Positions 31,095 through 45,509 of a DNA stretch of 63,645 nucleotides are shown here, in pieces. The notes below the pieces were generated by a model. The model was not told the DNA's origin and did not search any database. It was given only the letters and a program-made list of their open reading frames with translations. Position 1 is the first letter of the stretch. Every line of letters starts with the position of its first letter. This stretch comes from Pseudomonas sp. IPO3778 (GTDB lineage: Bacteria; Pseudomonadota; Gammaproteobacteria; Pseudomonadales; Pseudomonadaceae). The stretch is taken from the NCBI RefSeq assembly GCF_013386825.1, contig NZ_JACARC010000029.1:128648-192292 (forward strand). The letters run 5' to 3'. The position numbers and the translations under genes were made by a program.

Positions 31095-32336
31095 TCACTC
31101 GCCCTGTCGGGCCGGAGCGTCCAGCTCAAAAGCGGTATGCAGTGCGCGTACAGCCAGTTCCAGGTACTTCTCTTCGATCACCACCGAGACCTTGATTTCC
31201 GAGGTGGAAATCATCTGGATGTTGATGCTTTCCTTGGCCAGGGCCTCGAACATGCGGCTGGCAACGCCCGCATGGGAACGCATGCCCACACCCACGATCG
31301 ACACCTTGGCAATCTTGGTATCGCCAACCACTTCACGGGCGCCAATCTCGCTCGCGGTGTTCAACAACACCTTCTGCGCCGCATCGTACTCGTTGCGGTG
31401 CACGGTGAAGGTGAAATCGGTGGTGTTATCGTGCGCAACGTTCTGCACGATCATGTCGACTTCAATGTTTTCGCCACTGATTGGCCCGAGAATCTTGAAG
31501 GCCACGCCCGGGGTGTCTGGCACGCCACGGATGGTCAGCTTGGCTTCATCGCGGTTAAAAGCGATGCCGGAAATGATCGGCTGTTCCATGGATTCCTCTT
31601 CATCAATAGTAATGAGGGTGCCCGGACCCTCCTTGAAGCTGTGCAGTACGCGCAGCGGAACGTTGTACTTGCCGGCGAACTCAACGGCACGGATCTGCAA
31701 CACCTTGGAACCGAGGCTGGCCATTTCCAGCATCTCTTCGAAGGTGATCTTGTCCAGACGCTGGGCCACGGACACCACCCGCGGGTCGGTGGTGTAGACG
31801 CCGTCCACATCGGTGTAGATCTGGCATTCATCAGCCTTCAGGGCTGCTGCCAGGGCCACGCCGGTGGTGTCGGAACCGCCACGACCGAGGGTGGTGATGT
31901 TGCCGTGCTCATCGACGCCCTGGAAACCGGCTACAACCACGACACGACCGGCTTTCAAGTCAGCGCGAATCTTCTGGTCATCAATCTGCAGGATGCGCGC
32001 TTTTGTGTGCGCGCTGTCCGTAAGAATGCGGACCTGGTTGCCAGTGTAGGACACCGCTGGCACGCCACGTTTATTCAGCGCCATGGCCAGCAGCGCAATG
32101 GTCACCTGCTCACCCGTGGAAATGATCACATCCAGCTCACGGGGAACCGGTTGTTGATCGCCACTGATTGCCTTGGCCAGCTCGATCAGGCGATTGGTCT
32201 CGCCGCTCATGGCCGACAGCACCACCACCAGGTCATCGCCGGCATCGCGGAATTTCTTAACCTTGTCGGCGACCTGCTCGATTCTTTCGACGGAGCCGAC
32301 CGAGGTGCCTCCAAATTTCTGTACGATCAAAGCCAT
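31095..32336 (-). CDS. lysC: Aspartate kinase LysC
   Basis: A 413-residue enzyme phosphorylating aspartate, first step to lysine, threonine, methionine and diaminopimelate. Kinase domain has KFGGTSVGS at residues 7-15, VVLSAMSGETNRLI, and LGRGGSDTTGVALAAAL; two ACT domains (about 265-335 and 345-410) bind Lys/Thr for feedback control. Met250 is preceded by AGAGGA, a Shine-Dalgarno, so a separate beta subunit of 164 residues (31095-31589) may be made, as known for B. subtilis aspartokinase II and C. glutamicum. Lies between rsmA and alaS. Confidence 0.96.
   Translation of the reverse strand: MALIVQKFGGTSVGSVERIEQVADKVKKFRDAGDDLVVVLSAMSGETNRLIELAKAISGDQQPVPRELDVIISTGEQVTIALLAMALNKRGVPAVSYTGNQVRILTDSAHTKARILQIDDQKIRADLKAGRVVVVAGFQGVDEHGNITTLGRGGSDTTGVALAAALKADECQIYTDVDGVYTTDPRVVSVAQRLDKITFEEMLEMASLGSKVLQIRAVEFAGKYNVPLRVLHSFKEGPGTLITIDEEESMEQPIISGIAFNRDEAKLTIRGVPDTPGVAFKILGPISGENIEVDMIVQNVAHDNTTDFTFTVHRNEYDAAQKVLLNTASEIGAREVVGDTKIAKVSIVGVGMRSHAGVASRMFEALAKESINIQMISTSEIKVSVVIEEKYLELAVRALHTAFELDAPARQGE
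31587..31603 (-). promoter_or_regulatory. Internal translation start for a LysC beta subunit
   Basis: On the minus strand AGAGGAATCC-ATG, in frame with lysC at codon 250. Spacing from AGAGGA to ATG is 4 nt. Confidence 0.5.
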
Positions 32337-32432
32337 TTCTAAGCCGCCTCAGCCCGTAAAGGGGCGCCCAATAATCAATCAAACCGCCACTGCCTGAACC
32401 CGCGACTAGACCACGGGCTCATTAACAGCGTC

Positions 32433-35051
32433 TTAAATACCTGCCTCGACAAACGGCACGGTCAGGGCCAGGGCCGCGTCCAGGGCACCGGCGTCTACAC
32501 CACCGCCTTGCGCCATGTCCGGACGACCACCGCCCTTCCCGCCCACTGCCGCGGCGGCTTGTTTCATCAAATCACCGGCCTTGAGTTGGCCAGTCAGGTC
32601 TTTGGTTACACCGGCAACCAGAACGACCTTATCCTCATGGACACTGCCGAGCAGGATCACTGCGCGGCCGAGCTTGTTCTTCAACTGATCGACCAAGGCC
32701 AACAGCGCCTTGCCATCCTGACCGTCCAGGCGCACGGCCAGGACTTTCACGCCTTTGACATCCAGAGCGGAGGCCGACAGATCGTCGCCCGCCGCGCTGG
32801 CGGCCTTGGCCTGCAACTGCTCCAGCTGTTTTTCCAGCTGGCGGTTGCGTTCCAGTACGCCGGAGAGCTTGTCGATCAGGTTGTCGCGGCTGCCCTTGAC
32901 CAGGCTGGCCGCTTCCTTGAGTTGTTCTTCAGCCGCATTGAGGTAGGCCAGGGCCGCAGCACCGGTGACCGCTTCAATACGACGTACGCCGGAAGCCACA
33001 CCGCCTTCGCTGATGATTTTCAGCAGGCCGATGTCGCCGGTACGGCTGGCGTGGATACCGCCGCACAGCTCCACCGAGAAGCTGCCGCCCATGCTCAGCA
33101 CGCGCACTTCGTCGCCGTACTTCTCACCAAACAGCGCCATCGCGCCTTTTTTCTTGGCGGTCTCGATGTCGGTTTCTTCGGTTTCCACCGGCGTGTTCTT
33201 GCGAATCTCGGCGTTGACGATGTCTTCCAGGGCCTTCAACTGCTCAGGCTTGATCGCCTCGAAATGACTGAAGTCAAAACGCAGGCGCTGGCTATCGACC
33301 AACGAACCCTTCTGCTGCACATGCTCACCCAATACCTGACGCAACGCGGCGTGCAGCAAGTGAGTGGCAGAATGGTTCAAGGCAGTTGCATGCCGTACGT
33401 CGGCATCTACCTGGGTGTCCACCGGCGCGCCGACGGTCAGGTTGCCCAGCACCAACACACCGTGATGCAGGAATGCACCGCCGGTCTTGGTGGTGTCGCG
33501 CACTTCAAAACGGCCGGACGTCGAGCTCAGGAAACCACAGTCGCCCACCTGGCCACCGGACTCGGCGTAAAACGGGGTCTGGTCGAGGACCACAACGGCC
33601 TCGTCACCTTCGTTCAGCACGTCGACCGACTTGCCGTCCTTATAGATAGCCACGATCTTGGCCGAGCCAACGGTGGCCTCATAACCAATGAACGAAGTCG
33701 CCACATCAACCTTTACCAGGGTGTTGTAGTCCAGGCCAAAGGAACTGGCGGAACGGGCACGGACGCGCTGGGCTTCCATCTCACGCTCAAACCCGGCTTC
33801 GTCGACCGTCAGCTCGCGCTCACGGGCGATGTCGGCGGTCAGGTCCATCGGGAAACCGTAGGTGTCGTACAGCTTGAACACTACGTCGCCCGGCACCACG
33901 GTGCCTTTAAGCTCGGCCAGGTCCTGTTCGAGGATCTTCAGGCCGTGCTCCAGGGTCTTGGAGAACTGCTCTTCTTCAGCCTTGAGCACGCGCTCGATGT
34001 TGGCTTGCTGCTGCTTGAGTTCCGGGAAGGCATCGCCCATCTCGGCCACCAGCGCGGCAACGATCTTGTAGAAGAAGCTGCCGGTGGCGCCCAGCTTGTT
34101 ACCGTGGCGGCAGGCGCGACGGATGATGCGGCGCAGCACATAGCCACGGCCTTCGTTCGACGGCAGCACGCCGTCGGCGATCAGGAAGCCGCAGGAACGG
34201 ATGTGGTCCGACACCACCTTGAGGGACGACTGATTGTCGTTGGCGCAACCAATGGCCGCGGCCGAAGCGCTCAGCAGGTTGGTGAACAGGTCGATCTCGT
34301 AGTTGGAGTGAACGTGCTGCATCACCGCACTGATCCGCTCCAGGCCCATGCCGGTGTCGACCGACGGGGCTGGCAACGGATGCAACACGCCGTCGGCGGT
34401 GCGGTTGAACTGCATGAACACGTTGTTCCAGATTTCGATGTAGCGGTCGCCGTCTTCTTCCGGCGAGCCCGGTGGGCCGCCCCAGATGTCGGCGCCGTGA
34501 TCGTAGAAGATCTCGGTGCAGGGGCCGCACGGGCCGGTATCGCCCATGGTCCAGAAGTTGTCGGAGGCGTAAGGCGCGCCTTTGTTGTCGCCGATGCGAA
34601 TCATGCGCTCCACCGGCACACCGATTTGCTGGGTCCAGATGTCGTAGGCTTCGTCATCGGTGGCGTAGACGGTCACCCAGAGCTTTTCCTTCGGCAGCTT
34701 CAGCACGCCGGTCAGGAACGTCCAGGCGAAGGTGATCGCATCTTTCTTGAAATAGTCGCCGAAGCTGAAGTTACCCAGCATCTCGAAGAAAGTATGGTGG
34801 CGGGCGGTGTAGCCCACGTTTTCCAGGTCGCTGTTCTTGCCGCCGGCGCGTACGCACTTCTGGCTGCTGGTGGCGCGGGTGTAAGCGCGCTTTTCCTGGC
34901 CCAGGAAGCAGTCCTTGAACTGGTTCATCCCCGCGTTAGTGAACAGCAGGGTGGGGTCATTGCCTGGGATCAAGGAGCTGGAGGCGACACGGGTGTGACC
35001 TTGCTCTTCGAAGAAGCGAAGGAAGGCTTCACGGATTTCTGCGCTTTTCAT
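32433..35051 (-). CDS. alaS: Alanyl-tRNA synthetase
   Basis: An 872-residue class II synthetase charging tRNA-Ala. Aminoacylation domain: [62 protein letters not shown]; editing domain with zinc ligands [11 protein letters not shown] (HxxxH) and [13 protein letters not shown]-terminal coiled-coil and DHHA1 glycine-rich part ([15 protein letters not shown]). ATG 35051 (MKSAEI) is universal for AlaS. A perfect 12-bp-stem hairpin sits in its leader. Followed by lysC. Confidence 0.97.
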   Translation of the reverse strand: MKSAEIREAFLRFFEEQGHTRVASSSLIPGNDPTLLFTNAGMNQFKDCFLGQEKRAYTRATSSQKCVRAGGKNSDLENVGYTARHHTFFEMLGNFSFGDYFKKDAITFAWTFLTGVLKLPKEKLWVTVYATDDEAYDIWTQQIGVPVERMIRIGDNKGAPYASDNFWTMGDTGPCGPCTEIFYDHGADIWGGPPGSPEEDGDRYIEIWNNVFMQFNRTADGVLHPLPAPSVDTGMGLERISAVMQHVHSNYEIDLFTNLLSASAAAIGCANDNQSSLKVVSDHIRSCGFLIADGVLPSNEGRGYVLRRIIRRACRHGNKLGATGSFFYKIVAALVAEMGDAFPELKQQQANIERVLKAEEEQFSKTLEHGLKILEQDLAELKGTVVPGDVVFKLYDTYGFPMDLTADIARERELTVDEAGFEREMEAQRVRARSASSFGLDYNTLVKVDVATSFIGYEATVGSAKIVAIYKDGKSVDVLNEGDEAVVVLDQTPFYAESGGQVGDCGFLSSTSGRFEVRDTTKTGGAFLHHGVLVLGNLTVGAPVDTQVDADVRHATALNHSATHLLHAALRQVLGEHVQQKGSLVDSQRLRFDFSHFEAIKPEQLKALEDIVNAEIRKNTPVETEETDIETAKKKGAMALFGEKYGDEVRVLSMGGSFSVELCGGIHASRTGDIGLLKIISEGGVASGVRRIEAVTGAAALAYLNAAEEQLKEAASLVKGSRDNLIDKLSGVLERNRQLEKQLEQLQAKAASAAGDDLSASALDVKGVKVLAVRLDGQDGKALLALVDQLKNKLGRAVILLGSVHEDKVVLVAGVTKDLTGQLKAGDLMKQAAAAVGGKGGGRPDMAQGGGVDAGALDAALALTVPFVEAGI

Positions 35052-35112
35052 TAGGTTCTTCCACGGAGGCTGCGGCCAAAGGCCAGTGCTAAACGTCATC
35101 AGACGGAGCGAC

Positions 35113-35144
35113 GGCAAAGGGCCGCATTATATCGGCCCTTTGCC
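35113..35144 (-). promoter_or_regulatory. Long perfect hairpin in the alaS upstream region
   Basis: GGCAAAGGGCCG-CATTATAT-CGGCCCTTTGCC: 12-bp perfect stem and 8-nt loop, 62 bp before alaS and 54 bp after ltaE, with no T run on either strand. Could be a leader structure of alaS or an end of the ltaE message. CATTATAT in the loop might also hold a -10. Confidence 0.55.
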
Positions 35145-35197
35145 CGTGGTACAGCGTGTTTATGTGATAGAAACAGTCAATTAGACGGTCTGCACTG

Positions 35198-36202
35198 TCA
35201 TTTTCGGGAAAACTCGACGAATGTCGCGAGCACTTGCTCGATCTGCGCCCGGCTGACGTCCAGGTGAGTGACCATGCGCAGACGCGGCGCGGCGCTCAAC
35301 GTGATCCTGCGCTCGGCAGAAAACGCCTTCAAGGCCTGGGCCCGATCACCGATATCGACGTAGACCATGTTGGTCTGCACCGGCTCCACCGTGTAACCCG
35401 CCTTGCGCAGTTCATCCCCCAGCCATTGGGCGTTGGCGTGGTCGTCGGCCAGGCGCTGCACCTGGTGGTCCAGGGCATACAGCCCCGCCGCCGCCAGCGA
35501 GCCGGCCTGGCGCATGCCGCCACCGACCATCTTGCGCAAACGGCGCGCTTTGGCGATCAACGCCGTGGAGCCGCACAACACCGAGCCAATCGGCGCCCCC
35601 AGGCCCTTGGACAGGCACACCGACACCGAGTCGAAATGCCGGGCAATCTCCCGGGCATCCACCCCCAGCTTGACCGCCGCGTTGTAGAGCCGCGCGCCGT
35701 CGAGGTGCAAAGCCAGGTCGTGTTCACGGGTAAACGCCCGCGCCGCCGCCAGGTATTCAAGGGGCAACACCTTGCCTTGCATGGTGTTTTCCAGCGCCAG
35801 CAAACGGGTACGGGCGAAGTGGAAGTCGTCGGGCTTGATGGCCGCCAGCACGTGGTCCAGGTTCAGCGAACCATCGGCCTGCACTTCCAGCGGCTGTGGC
35901 TGGATCGAGCCAAGTACCGCGGCGCCACCCCCTTCGTATTTGTAGGTGTGGGCCTGCTGGCCGACGATGTATTCCTCGCCACGCTCACAGTGCGCCATCA
36001 ACGCCAGCAGGTTGCTCATGGTGCCGGTGGGCACGAACAACGCGGCGGCAAACCCCAGGCGCTTGGCCAGCTCGGCTTCCAGGCGATTGACGCTCGGGTC
36101 TTCGCCGTAGACGTCGTCGCCACTGACGGCAGTGGCCATCGCGTCGAGCATGCCGGGGGTGGGTTGGGTCACGGTGTCGCTGCGCAGGTCAATCACGGTC
36201 AT
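35198..36202 (-). CDS. ltaE: Low-specificity L-threonine aldolase
   Basis: A 334-residue PLP enzyme cleaving L-threonine and L-allo-threonine to glycine and acetaldehyde. Signatures: [51 protein letters not shown], and the PLP lysine in [16 protein letters not shown] (near residue 198). ATG 36202 is preferred to the TTG one codon upstream; GAGG is about 10 nt ahead. It is transcribed away from the FMN riboswitch. Confidence 0.94.
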   Translation of the reverse strand: MTVIDLRSDTVTQPTPGMLDAMATAVSGDDVYGEDPSVNRLEAELAKRLGFAAALFVPTGTMSNLLALMAHCERGEEYIVGQQAHTYKYEGGGAAVLGSIQPQPLEVQADGSLNLDHVLAAIKPDDFHFARTRLLALENTMQGKVLPLEYLAAARAFTREHDLALHLDGARLYNAAVKLGVDAREIARHFDSVSVCLSKGLGAPIGSVLCGSTALIAKARRLRKMVGGGMRQAGSLAAAGLYALDHQVQRLADDHANAQWLGDELRKAGYTVEPVQTNMVYVDIGDRAQALKAFSAERRITLSAAPRLRMVTHLDVSRAQIEQVLATFVEFSRK

Positions 36203-36394
36203 CAAACTAGCCTCTAGCGGATTGGAGCATTCCTTGTGTTACCGATTACTGCGGGCAAAGCCGCGGAATATCAAGCCCCGCGCTTGCACAATCGAATACC
36301 AACCAAACAAACCGATATAGGTTATCGATAAACCAACCGTGCAGTTTCTGAAAAACCATGATAAAAACTCTCCGCCGCCAGGGTTCTGGCGGCA

Positions 36395-36560
36395 ACGTTC
36401 TCAGGGCGGGGTGTAATTCCCCACCGGCGGTAATTGCACGCAATGTGCATAGCCCGCGAGCGCTTGGCGCCTCGAACTGCCTCGGCAGGACGGCGACAAG
36501 GTCAGCAGACTCGGTGTGATCCCGGGGCCGACGGTCATAGTCCGGATGAAGAGAGAACGG
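36395..36560 (+). promoter_or_regulatory. FMN riboswitch (RFN element)
   Basis: Classic RFN sequence: CGTTCTCAGGGCGGGGTG... CCCCACCGGCGGTAA at the 5' side, GACGGTCATAGTCCGGATGA then AGAGAACG closing stem P1 at the 3' side. Downstream, GGGATT (36559-36564) can pair with AATCCC near 36625 and TAAGGG with CCCTTA, giving alternative folds before the ribosome site at 36665. It lies directly ahead of a lumazine synthase gene. Confidence 0.96.
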
Positions 36561-36675
36561 GATTGGCACCTAAGGGCCGCACGCTGATGCCATGTTCACA
36601 TGCGCCAGCTGTCCGTACCCTTAAATCCCATTCGATTCATAACGCCCTGTTTTTTTCTTAAACAGGAGTCAGAAC

Positions 36676-37185
36676 ATGCAACCCACCGCAATCGACAGCA
36701 AAAGCAAAAACCACCACGGCGAACGTGTCGCGTTTATCCAGGCCTGCTGGCACAAGGATATTGTCGATCAGAGCCGTAAAGGTTTCCTCGCCGAAATGAT
36801 CGCCCAGGGCTACCAGGAATCGGACATCGATTTCTTTGAAGTCGGCGGCGCCTTTGAAATGCCCCTGCACGCCAAGCTGCTGGCCAAGTCCGGCCGTTAT
36901 GCCGGTATCGTCGCGGCCGCCCTGGTGGTGGACGGCGGGATCTACCGTCACGAGTTCGTGGCCCAGTCGGTGGTGAGCGGCCTGATGCAGGTTCAGCTGG
37001 AAACCGAAGTGCCGGTGTTCTCGGTGTCCCTGACCCCGCACCACTTCCACGCGGGCAGCGAGCACCACACCTTCTTCTACGAGCACTTCGTGCACAAGGG
37101 CCAGGAAGCGGCACGCACCTGCGCCGACACCCTGCACAAGGTTCGCGCGCTGCGTCGCAACGAGCCACGGGCTCTAGCGGTTTAA
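36676..37185 (+). CDS. ribH: 6,7-dimethyl-8-ribityllumazine synthase, type II (RibH2-like)
   Basis: A 169-residue enzyme of the penultimate riboflavin step, joining the pyrimidine and the C4 phosphate sugar. RVAFIQACWHKDIVDQSRKGF, FEVGGAFEMPLHAKLLA, AAALVVDGGIYRHEFVAQSVV and HHFHAGSEHHTFFYEHFVHKG match the lumazine-synthase fold; the conserved active-site His is in the YRHEF segment. The Trp-containing N-terminal strand and His-rich HHFHAGSEHH resemble the decameric type II enzymes (Brucella RibH2) rather than the standard RibH encoded with ribAB/nusB. Good AGGAG at 36665. It stands alone under the FMN riboswitch, so it is probably a second, flavin-repressed paralogue. Confidence 0.9.
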   Translation: MQPTAIDSKSKNHHGERVAFIQACWHKDIVDQSRKGFLAEMIAQGYQESDIDFFEVGGAFEMPLHAKLLAKSGRYAGIVAAALVVDGGIYRHEFVAQSVVSGLMQVQLETEVPVFSVSLTPHHFHAGSEHHTFFYEHFVHKGQEAARTCADTLHKVRALRRNEPRALAV

Positions 37186-37221
37186 GCAACACCACAAAGC
37201 CCAGTCTCAGAGCCGGGCTTG

Positions 37222-37309
37222 TGTGGGAGCTGGCTTGCCTGCGATAGCATCGCCTCGGTGTATCTGGCAGACCGAGTTGATCCTATCGCAGGCAAGCCAG
37301 CTCCCACAT
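37222..37309. repeat. REP doublet (GGGAGCTGGCTTGCCTGCGAT type)
   Basis: TGTGGGAGCTGGCTTGCCTG faces CAGGCAAGCCAGCTCCCACA; also the inner parts GATAGCATCG and CCTATCGC extend the pairing. Located between convergent ribH and astE. Confidence 0.93.
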
Positions 37310-37331
37310 TTGACCGAGTCGGCCTCGGGAT

Positions 37332-38336
37332 TCAGGCAAGGCCAGCATCCGTGGTCGGCACAATCAATATCCCGGCCCGCAAGCCATTCTTGACCTTCGG
37401 GTTCGGGAAGATGATGCGCGCGCCCTCCTCCTCGATCACCCAGCGGGTCTTGGCAATGTCCTCGGCCAGCAGGTAACCCTTTTCCAACTCCGAAAAGTTT
37501 TCCACGTCGGCCGGCAAATGCAGGACGAAGGCATCGCTGTGCTTGATGACTTCCCGGGAGACGCTGAACAGCTTCAGGCCGTCGAGGCTCTCGGTGGCCG
37601 GCTCGGTGCCTTCGATGATCTGCGTGAGGCGGGTTTCCAGGCGGGACACGTCCACGCCCTGGTTCTGCCCGAAAGGCCGGGCCTTGCCCAACTCCAGGGT
37701 GAAGGACTCGGCGTCAAGCTGCTCATAGGTAAACGCGGTAAAGGTGATCGAGGTCTTGTTCTGCAACAACACCGCTTCCATGCCGGCGGCGCACAGGCGC
37801 GTCAATTCACGGCGCGAATGCTGGCGACCGTCCTTCCACGGGTACAGCGCGAACTGCTCGATCTTTGAGCCACGAATGGCGGTGTGCAGGTCGTAGTGCA
37901 AACGGCTACGCCCGGGCACGCTGAAGAACGTGCGAGCCAACTGCTCAAGCTCGGCAGCGCGCATGGCTTCGGGGCCGATGTTTTGTTCGTGACGGCCATT
38001 GAACAGCCGGTTGACGTCCAGTTCGAGATAACGCTCGCCGCGGCGCATGGCCTCGGGGTTACCGAACAGGAACAGAATACGGGTACGGGGCTTGATCTCC
38101 CCGCGGGCAATGCCATGCAGCAAGCGGTCGGCCAATTCGATCGGCGCGGTCTCGTTGCCATGGATGCCGGACGACAGCAGCACGTCGCAGCCGTTGTCCC
38201 GCGCCTCAGGAGGCCGCACTTCCAGCGCGCCCTCACTGAGCCAGCGCAGTTGCACGCCGTCGACAGTCAGTTGAATTTTTTGCGCCGGTTCGCGACCGGC
38301 GAGGGTCAGTTCAAGCAGTTTGCCGAGGGCGAGCAT
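37332..38336 (-). CDS. astE: Succinylglutamate desuccinylase AstE (AruE)
   Basis: A 334-residue zinc hydrolase releasing glutamate and succinate from N2-succinylglutamate, last step of the arginine succinyltransferase pathway. Zinc motif [10 protein letters not shown] (H-x-x-E at about residue 59-62), second His in [10 protein letters not shown] near 149, and catalytic Glu region [12 protein letters not shown]. Distal gene of aruC-F-G-D-B-(small)-E; ends with a REP doublet 20 bp downstream. Confidence 0.95.
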   Translation of the reverse strand: MLALGKLLELTLAGREPAQKIQLTVDGVQLRWLSEGALEVRPPEARDNGCDVLLSSGIHGNETAPIELADRLLHGIARGEIKPRTRILFLFGNPEAMRRGERYLELDVNRLFNGRHEQNIGPEAMRAAELEQLARTFFSVPGRSRLHYDLHTAIRGSKIEQFALYPWKDGRQHSRRELTRLCAAGMEAVLLQNKTSITFTAFTYEQLDAESFTLELGKARPFGQNQGVDVSRLETRLTQIIEGTEPATESLDGLKLFSVSREVIKHSDAFVLHLPADVENFSELEKGYLLAEDIAKTRWVIEEEGARIIFPNPKVKNGLRAGILIVPTTDAGLA

Positions 38337-38347
38337 AAGCAGCTTCC

Positions 38348-38638
38348 TTAGTGGTTGCAGCCAGGACCGTGGACGTGATCGTCGTCATCACCTTCAACGT
38401 CGGCCGGTTCCATTTCCAGTTGCAGGCTCATCAGGTTGGTGGCCAATGGACGCATCAGCAGGTTGGCGTATTCCGCGTCGCCTTCTTCCACGTCAACGCC
38501 GATCAGCAGTTGGCCACGGCCGTCGTGCTGGATCCAGATCTCCTTGCCCTGCCAGACCACGGCGACGCGGGTGCAGGAGGTTTCCAGCTGGGTGCCGTCG
38601 GTGTCTTCAAGGATCAGTTTCAGGGTGTCGGTGGTCAT
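38348..38638 (-). CDS. Conserved 96-residue protein of the aru operon
   Basis: Unknown function. Acidic ([22 protein letters not shown]) with a metal-binding-like C-terminus HVHGPGCNH; the N-terminal part [24 protein letters not shown] looks like beta strands. It sits between astB and astE, 11 bp ahead of astE, in the same order as I recall in P. aeruginosa (PA0900). The His/Cys tail suggests a possible zinc donor or accessory for the zinc enzyme AstE, but this is inference. AstB ends 23 bp upstream. Confidence 0.8.
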   Translation of the reverse strand: MTTDTLKLILEDTDGTQLETSCTRVAVVWQGKEIWIQHDGRGQLLIGVDVEEGDAEYANLLMRPLATNLMSLQLEMEPADVEGDDDDHVHGPGCNH

Positions 38639-38661
38639 AAAGAGTTCTCAGCCGTGCGGCG

Positions 38662-40008
38662 TTAATTGATCTGGAAAGGATAAACCGAGCCCAGTTTAAG
38701 GATTTGCGTCAGTTCATCCAGTGCCGTCCGGCACTCAAGCAGCAATTGCGGGTCAGCCAGGTCGGTTTCCCGCAGGCTGTCGCGGTAGTGCTTGTCGACC
38801 CATTGGGTCAGCGTGCCGTACAACGGCGCCGTCATGATAACCCCTGGGTTGACCGCCGCCAGTTCGGTTTCATTCAAGGCTACGCGCAAGCGCAGGCACG
38901 CCGGGCCTCCGCCGTTCTGCATGCTTTGCTTGAGGTCGAAGACTTTTACTTCGCGGATCAGCCCGCCGGAGGACGTCAGGCCTTGCAGGTACTGCCAGAC
39001 GCGCTCGTTGGCGCGGCATTCTTCCGGCACGATCAGCAGCATCGAGCCGTCGGCGCGGGTCAGCAACTGGCTGTTGAACAGGTAGGAACGCACCGCATCT
39101 TCAACGCCAACCTGGGCCCGGGGCACGCAGATCGACTGGAAATTGCCGCCGACTTTACCGAGCTTGGCCTGCAATTCGCCGAGCATCTGTTCGGTATTGA
39201 GGAACGCGTCCTCGTGATAGAACAGCACTTCGCCGTTGCCCACCGCGATCACGTCGTTGTGAAACACACCGGCGTCGATCACCGCCGGGTTCTGCTGGGC
39301 GAAGACCACGCCGTCATCCCGCAGGCCGTGCAGGCGAGCGACTGCCTGGGAGGCTTCGAGGGTCTGGCGCGCCGGGTACTTTTGCGGTGCCGGGTAGCGG
39401 GTGTCGAACGCACTGCGACCGAACACGAAAAACTCTACGCCCGCCTCGCCATAGTCACGGCAGAAGCGCGTGTGGTTGGCCGCACCTTCGTCGCCGAATT
39501 GCGCCACGGCCGGCAAGGCGGCGTGGTGGGCAAAGTGTTTCCCATCGGCAAACATCGCCCCCAGCACGCGGCTGGTGGTCGGGTGTTCGATGCTGCGGTG
39601 GTATTTGCAGTTGAGGTTGGCAGCGGTGAAATGCACACGGCCGTCAAGGGTGTCGGCACTCGGGCTGACGGTGGCGGCGTTGGCCACCCACATGCTCGAC
39701 GCCGAGCAGCTGGCAACCAGCAGCGGCATGGCCTGCTTGGCCGCTTGCTGGATGACTTGCGCGTCGGTGCCGGCAAAACCGAGGCTGCGCAAGGCGGCCA
39801 CATCGGGACGTTCCTGGGGCGCCAGCACACCTTGCACAAAGCCCATTTCCATCAGGGCTTTCATCTTCGCCAGGCCCTGCAACGCCGCTTCCTTCGGGTT
39901 GGAGGACTGCTGGCTGTTGCTCTGGGACGCGACGTTGCCGTAGGACAAACCGCCGTAGTTATGGGTCGGCCCCACGAGACCGTCAAAATTGACTTCACAG
40001 GATTTCAT
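38662..40008 (-). CDS. astB: N-succinylarginine dihydrolase AstB (AruB)
   Basis: A 448-residue amidinotransferase-fold enzyme hydrolysing succinylarginine to succinylornithine, CO2 and two NH3. [25 protein letters not shown] is the invariant start; [21 protein letters not shown] and [17 protein letters not shown] (containing the catalytic Cys) are further signatures. ATG 40008 is used; the frame upstream to 40131 runs through a REP. A 176-bp gap with a REP doublet separates it from astD, larger than other gaps in the operon. Confidence 0.96.
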   Translation of the reverse strand: MKSCEVNFDGLVGPTHNYGGLSYGNVASQSNSQQSSNPKEAALQGLAKMKALMEMGFVQGVLAPQERPDVAALRSLGFAGTDAQVIQQAAKQAMPLLVASCSASSMWVANAATVSPSADTLDGRVHFTAANLNCKYHRSIEHPTTSRVLGAMFADGKHFAHHAALPAVAQFGDEGAANHTRFCRDYGEAGVEFFVFGRSAFDTRYPAPQKYPARQTLEASQAVARLHGLRDDGVVFAQQNPAVIDAGVFHNDVIAVGNGEVLFYHEDAFLNTEQMLGELQAKLGKVGGNFQSICVPRAQVGVEDAVRSYLFNSQLLTRADGSMLLIVPEECRANERVWQYLQGLTSSGGLIREVKVFDLKQSMQNGGGPACLRLRVALNETELAAVNPGVIMTAPLYGTLTQWVDKHYRDSLRETDLADPQLLLECRTALDELTQILKLGSVYPFQIN

Positions 40009-40080
40009 CGGCGAGGCTCCACGAACATCTGTATTTTTATAGGCATCAAGTGCAGATCTGTATCTGTTAACCCGATCAAG

Positions 40081-40168
40081 TGTGGGAGCTGGCTTGCCTG
40101 CGATGCAGGCAACTCGGTCATTCAGATACACCGAGGTGATGCCATCGCAGGCAAGCCAGCTCCCACAT
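40081..40168. repeat. REP doublet inside the aru operon (astD-astB gap)
   Basis: TGTGGGAGCTGGCTTGCCTG faces CAGGCAAGCCAGCTCCCACA with about 45 bp between. It lies within a presumed polycistronic message and could tune the level of astB and astE or protect the 3' end of the upstream part. Confidence 0.93.
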
Positions 40169-40184
40169 TAGATCAGTGTCACTT

Positions 40185-42676
<2,492 letters not shown>

Positions 42677-42725
42677 GCTATCTCCTCGAACGGGCCGCTG
42701 TTGTCAGCCACCCGCGAAACTCTGT

Positions 42726-43745
42726 TTATACCGCTACCAGGCGCACGCTCGCGCCTTCGCCAACGCCCAGGGCCTCGGCGGTTTCCAGGTCCAGGACCAC
42801 CGGTTTGCCCGGCGCGTAGTCCAGCTCCAGCATCACCGCGCGGTAATCCTGCAACTGGCCGTTGCTGACCAGGTATTGACGGCCGACACCCTTGGCCATC
42901 TCGCCGATCTTCACCGGCACCACACGGCTCTGGGCGATCGAGCGAATGCCCGACACCCGTGCGTGCAGCGTGGGGCCGCCGTCGAAGATGTCGATGTAAT
43001 GGTCGGTCTCGAAGCCTTCGCGCATCAGGATGTCGAAGGTGATCTGCGCCCGCGGGTGCACCTGGCCCATGGCTTCCTGGGCGGCATCCGGCAACAGTGG
43101 CACGTAGATCGGGTAGTGCGGCATCAGTTCGGCGAGGAAGGTCCGGCTCTTCAACCCGCACAGGCGCTCGGCGGCGGCGTAGTTGAGGTCGAAAAAGTTG
43201 CGGCCAATGGCGTCCCAGAACGGCGAGTCACCGTTCTCGTCGCTGTAGCCCACGATCTCGGTGACCACCGAATCCGCAAAGCGCTCCGGGTGCCCGGCCA
43301 CAAACAGCAGGCGGCCGCGGGAGTTGAGTTCCGACCACGGCGAGCCCACCAGCTCCGGCACCACGTAGAAACTGGTCAGCAGGCTGTTACCGGTCAGGTC
43401 ATGGCACTGGGAGAGCACGTGGATCTTGTTGTGGATCTTCAGCTCGCGGGAGGCGTGCACGAAGGTTTCGTTACGGAAGCTGTAGAACGGTTCCGAGTAG
43501 CCAGCGGAAGCGACGATGGCCGAGCAGCCCACCAGCGTGCCGGCGACGGTGTCTTCAAGGACGAAGAAATAGCTTTCTTCACCGTTGAAGCTGACTTCGG
43601 CGGCGAAGGACGCTTCGCTTGCGGCGATCTTGTCGCTCAGGCGTTCGACATCATCCGGCAAGGAGGTGACACCAATCGGGCTGTCCGCAGCCAGACGCTG
43701 TACCTCGCCCAGATCAGCCATTTGCGCGGGGCGCATCACCAGCAT
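42726..43745 (-). CDS. aruF: Arginine/ornithine succinyltransferase, first subunit (AruF)
   Basis: A 339-residue paralogue of AruG: MLVMRPAQMADLGEVQRLAA, GDSPFWDAIGRNFFDLNYAAAE (in parts), LMPHYPIYVPLLPDAAQEAMG, FETDHYIDIFDGGPTLHARVS. The AruF-AruG heteromer accepts arginine and ornithine in P. aeruginosa. It follows aruC after a 244-bp gap that carries a REP doublet. Confidence 0.95.
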   Translation of the reverse strand: MLVMRPAQMADLGEVQRLAADSPIGVTSLPDDVERLSDKIAASEASFAAEVSFNGEESYFFVLEDTVAGTLVGCSAIVASAGYSEPFYSFRNETFVHASRELKIHNKIHVLSQCHDLTGNSLLTSFYVVPELVGSPWSELNSRGRLLFVAGHPERFADSVVTEIVGYSDENGDSPFWDAIGRNFFDLNYAAAERLCGLKSRTFLAELMPHYPIYVPLLPDAAQEAMGQVHPRAQITFDILMREGFETDHYIDIFDGGPTLHARVSGIRSIAQSRVVPVKIGEMAKGVGRQYLVSNGQLQDYRAVMLELDYAPGKPVVLDLETAEALGVGEGASVRLVAV

Positions 43746-43833
43746 GGTGTCACTCCTTAACTCGAAAACTCACAGAGGGAAAAATGCCGGACAGGGGAAC
43801 TGCCTACACAGGACTTATTGTGTAAGCAGATCC

Positions 43834-43926
43834 ATGTGGGAGCCGGGCTTGCCCGCGATGACGGTGTGTCAGTCAGCACAGATGTTGCCTGTGGCACCGC
43901 CATCGCAGGCAAGCCAGCTCCCACAC
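43834..43926. repeat. REP doublet inside the aru operon (aruC-aruF gap)
   Basis: TGTGGGAGCCGGGCTTGCCC on the left faces GCAGGCAAGCCAGCTCCCAC on the right; left arm of the GGG type, right of the CTGGC type. Second REP pair in this operon. Confidence 0.9.
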
Positions 43927-43989
43927 TTGATCCGGTCCGGCCTTAAAATTTTTGTTCGACGCCAGGATCGCCAGGCGCCAAACGGTCCA

Positions 43990-45355
<1,366 letters not shown>

Positions 45356-45509
45356 AATAGCATCGCAATGGCGCAGTTTAAACGCTGGCGCAAGGTTTGC
45401 GGCATCGGCTCGTCAATTTGTGCGCGGCCTGCCAAAAACCATCTATGCACCGCTCGGGCCACCCCACGCTTTGGTCCCATGACGCGCTACTCCCTTTGGA
45501 AGCGTTGCC

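Noticed and set aside
32508..35054. 848-codon open frame antisense to alaS
   Set aside because: Same shadow effect; low-complexity product, alaS is unquestionable.
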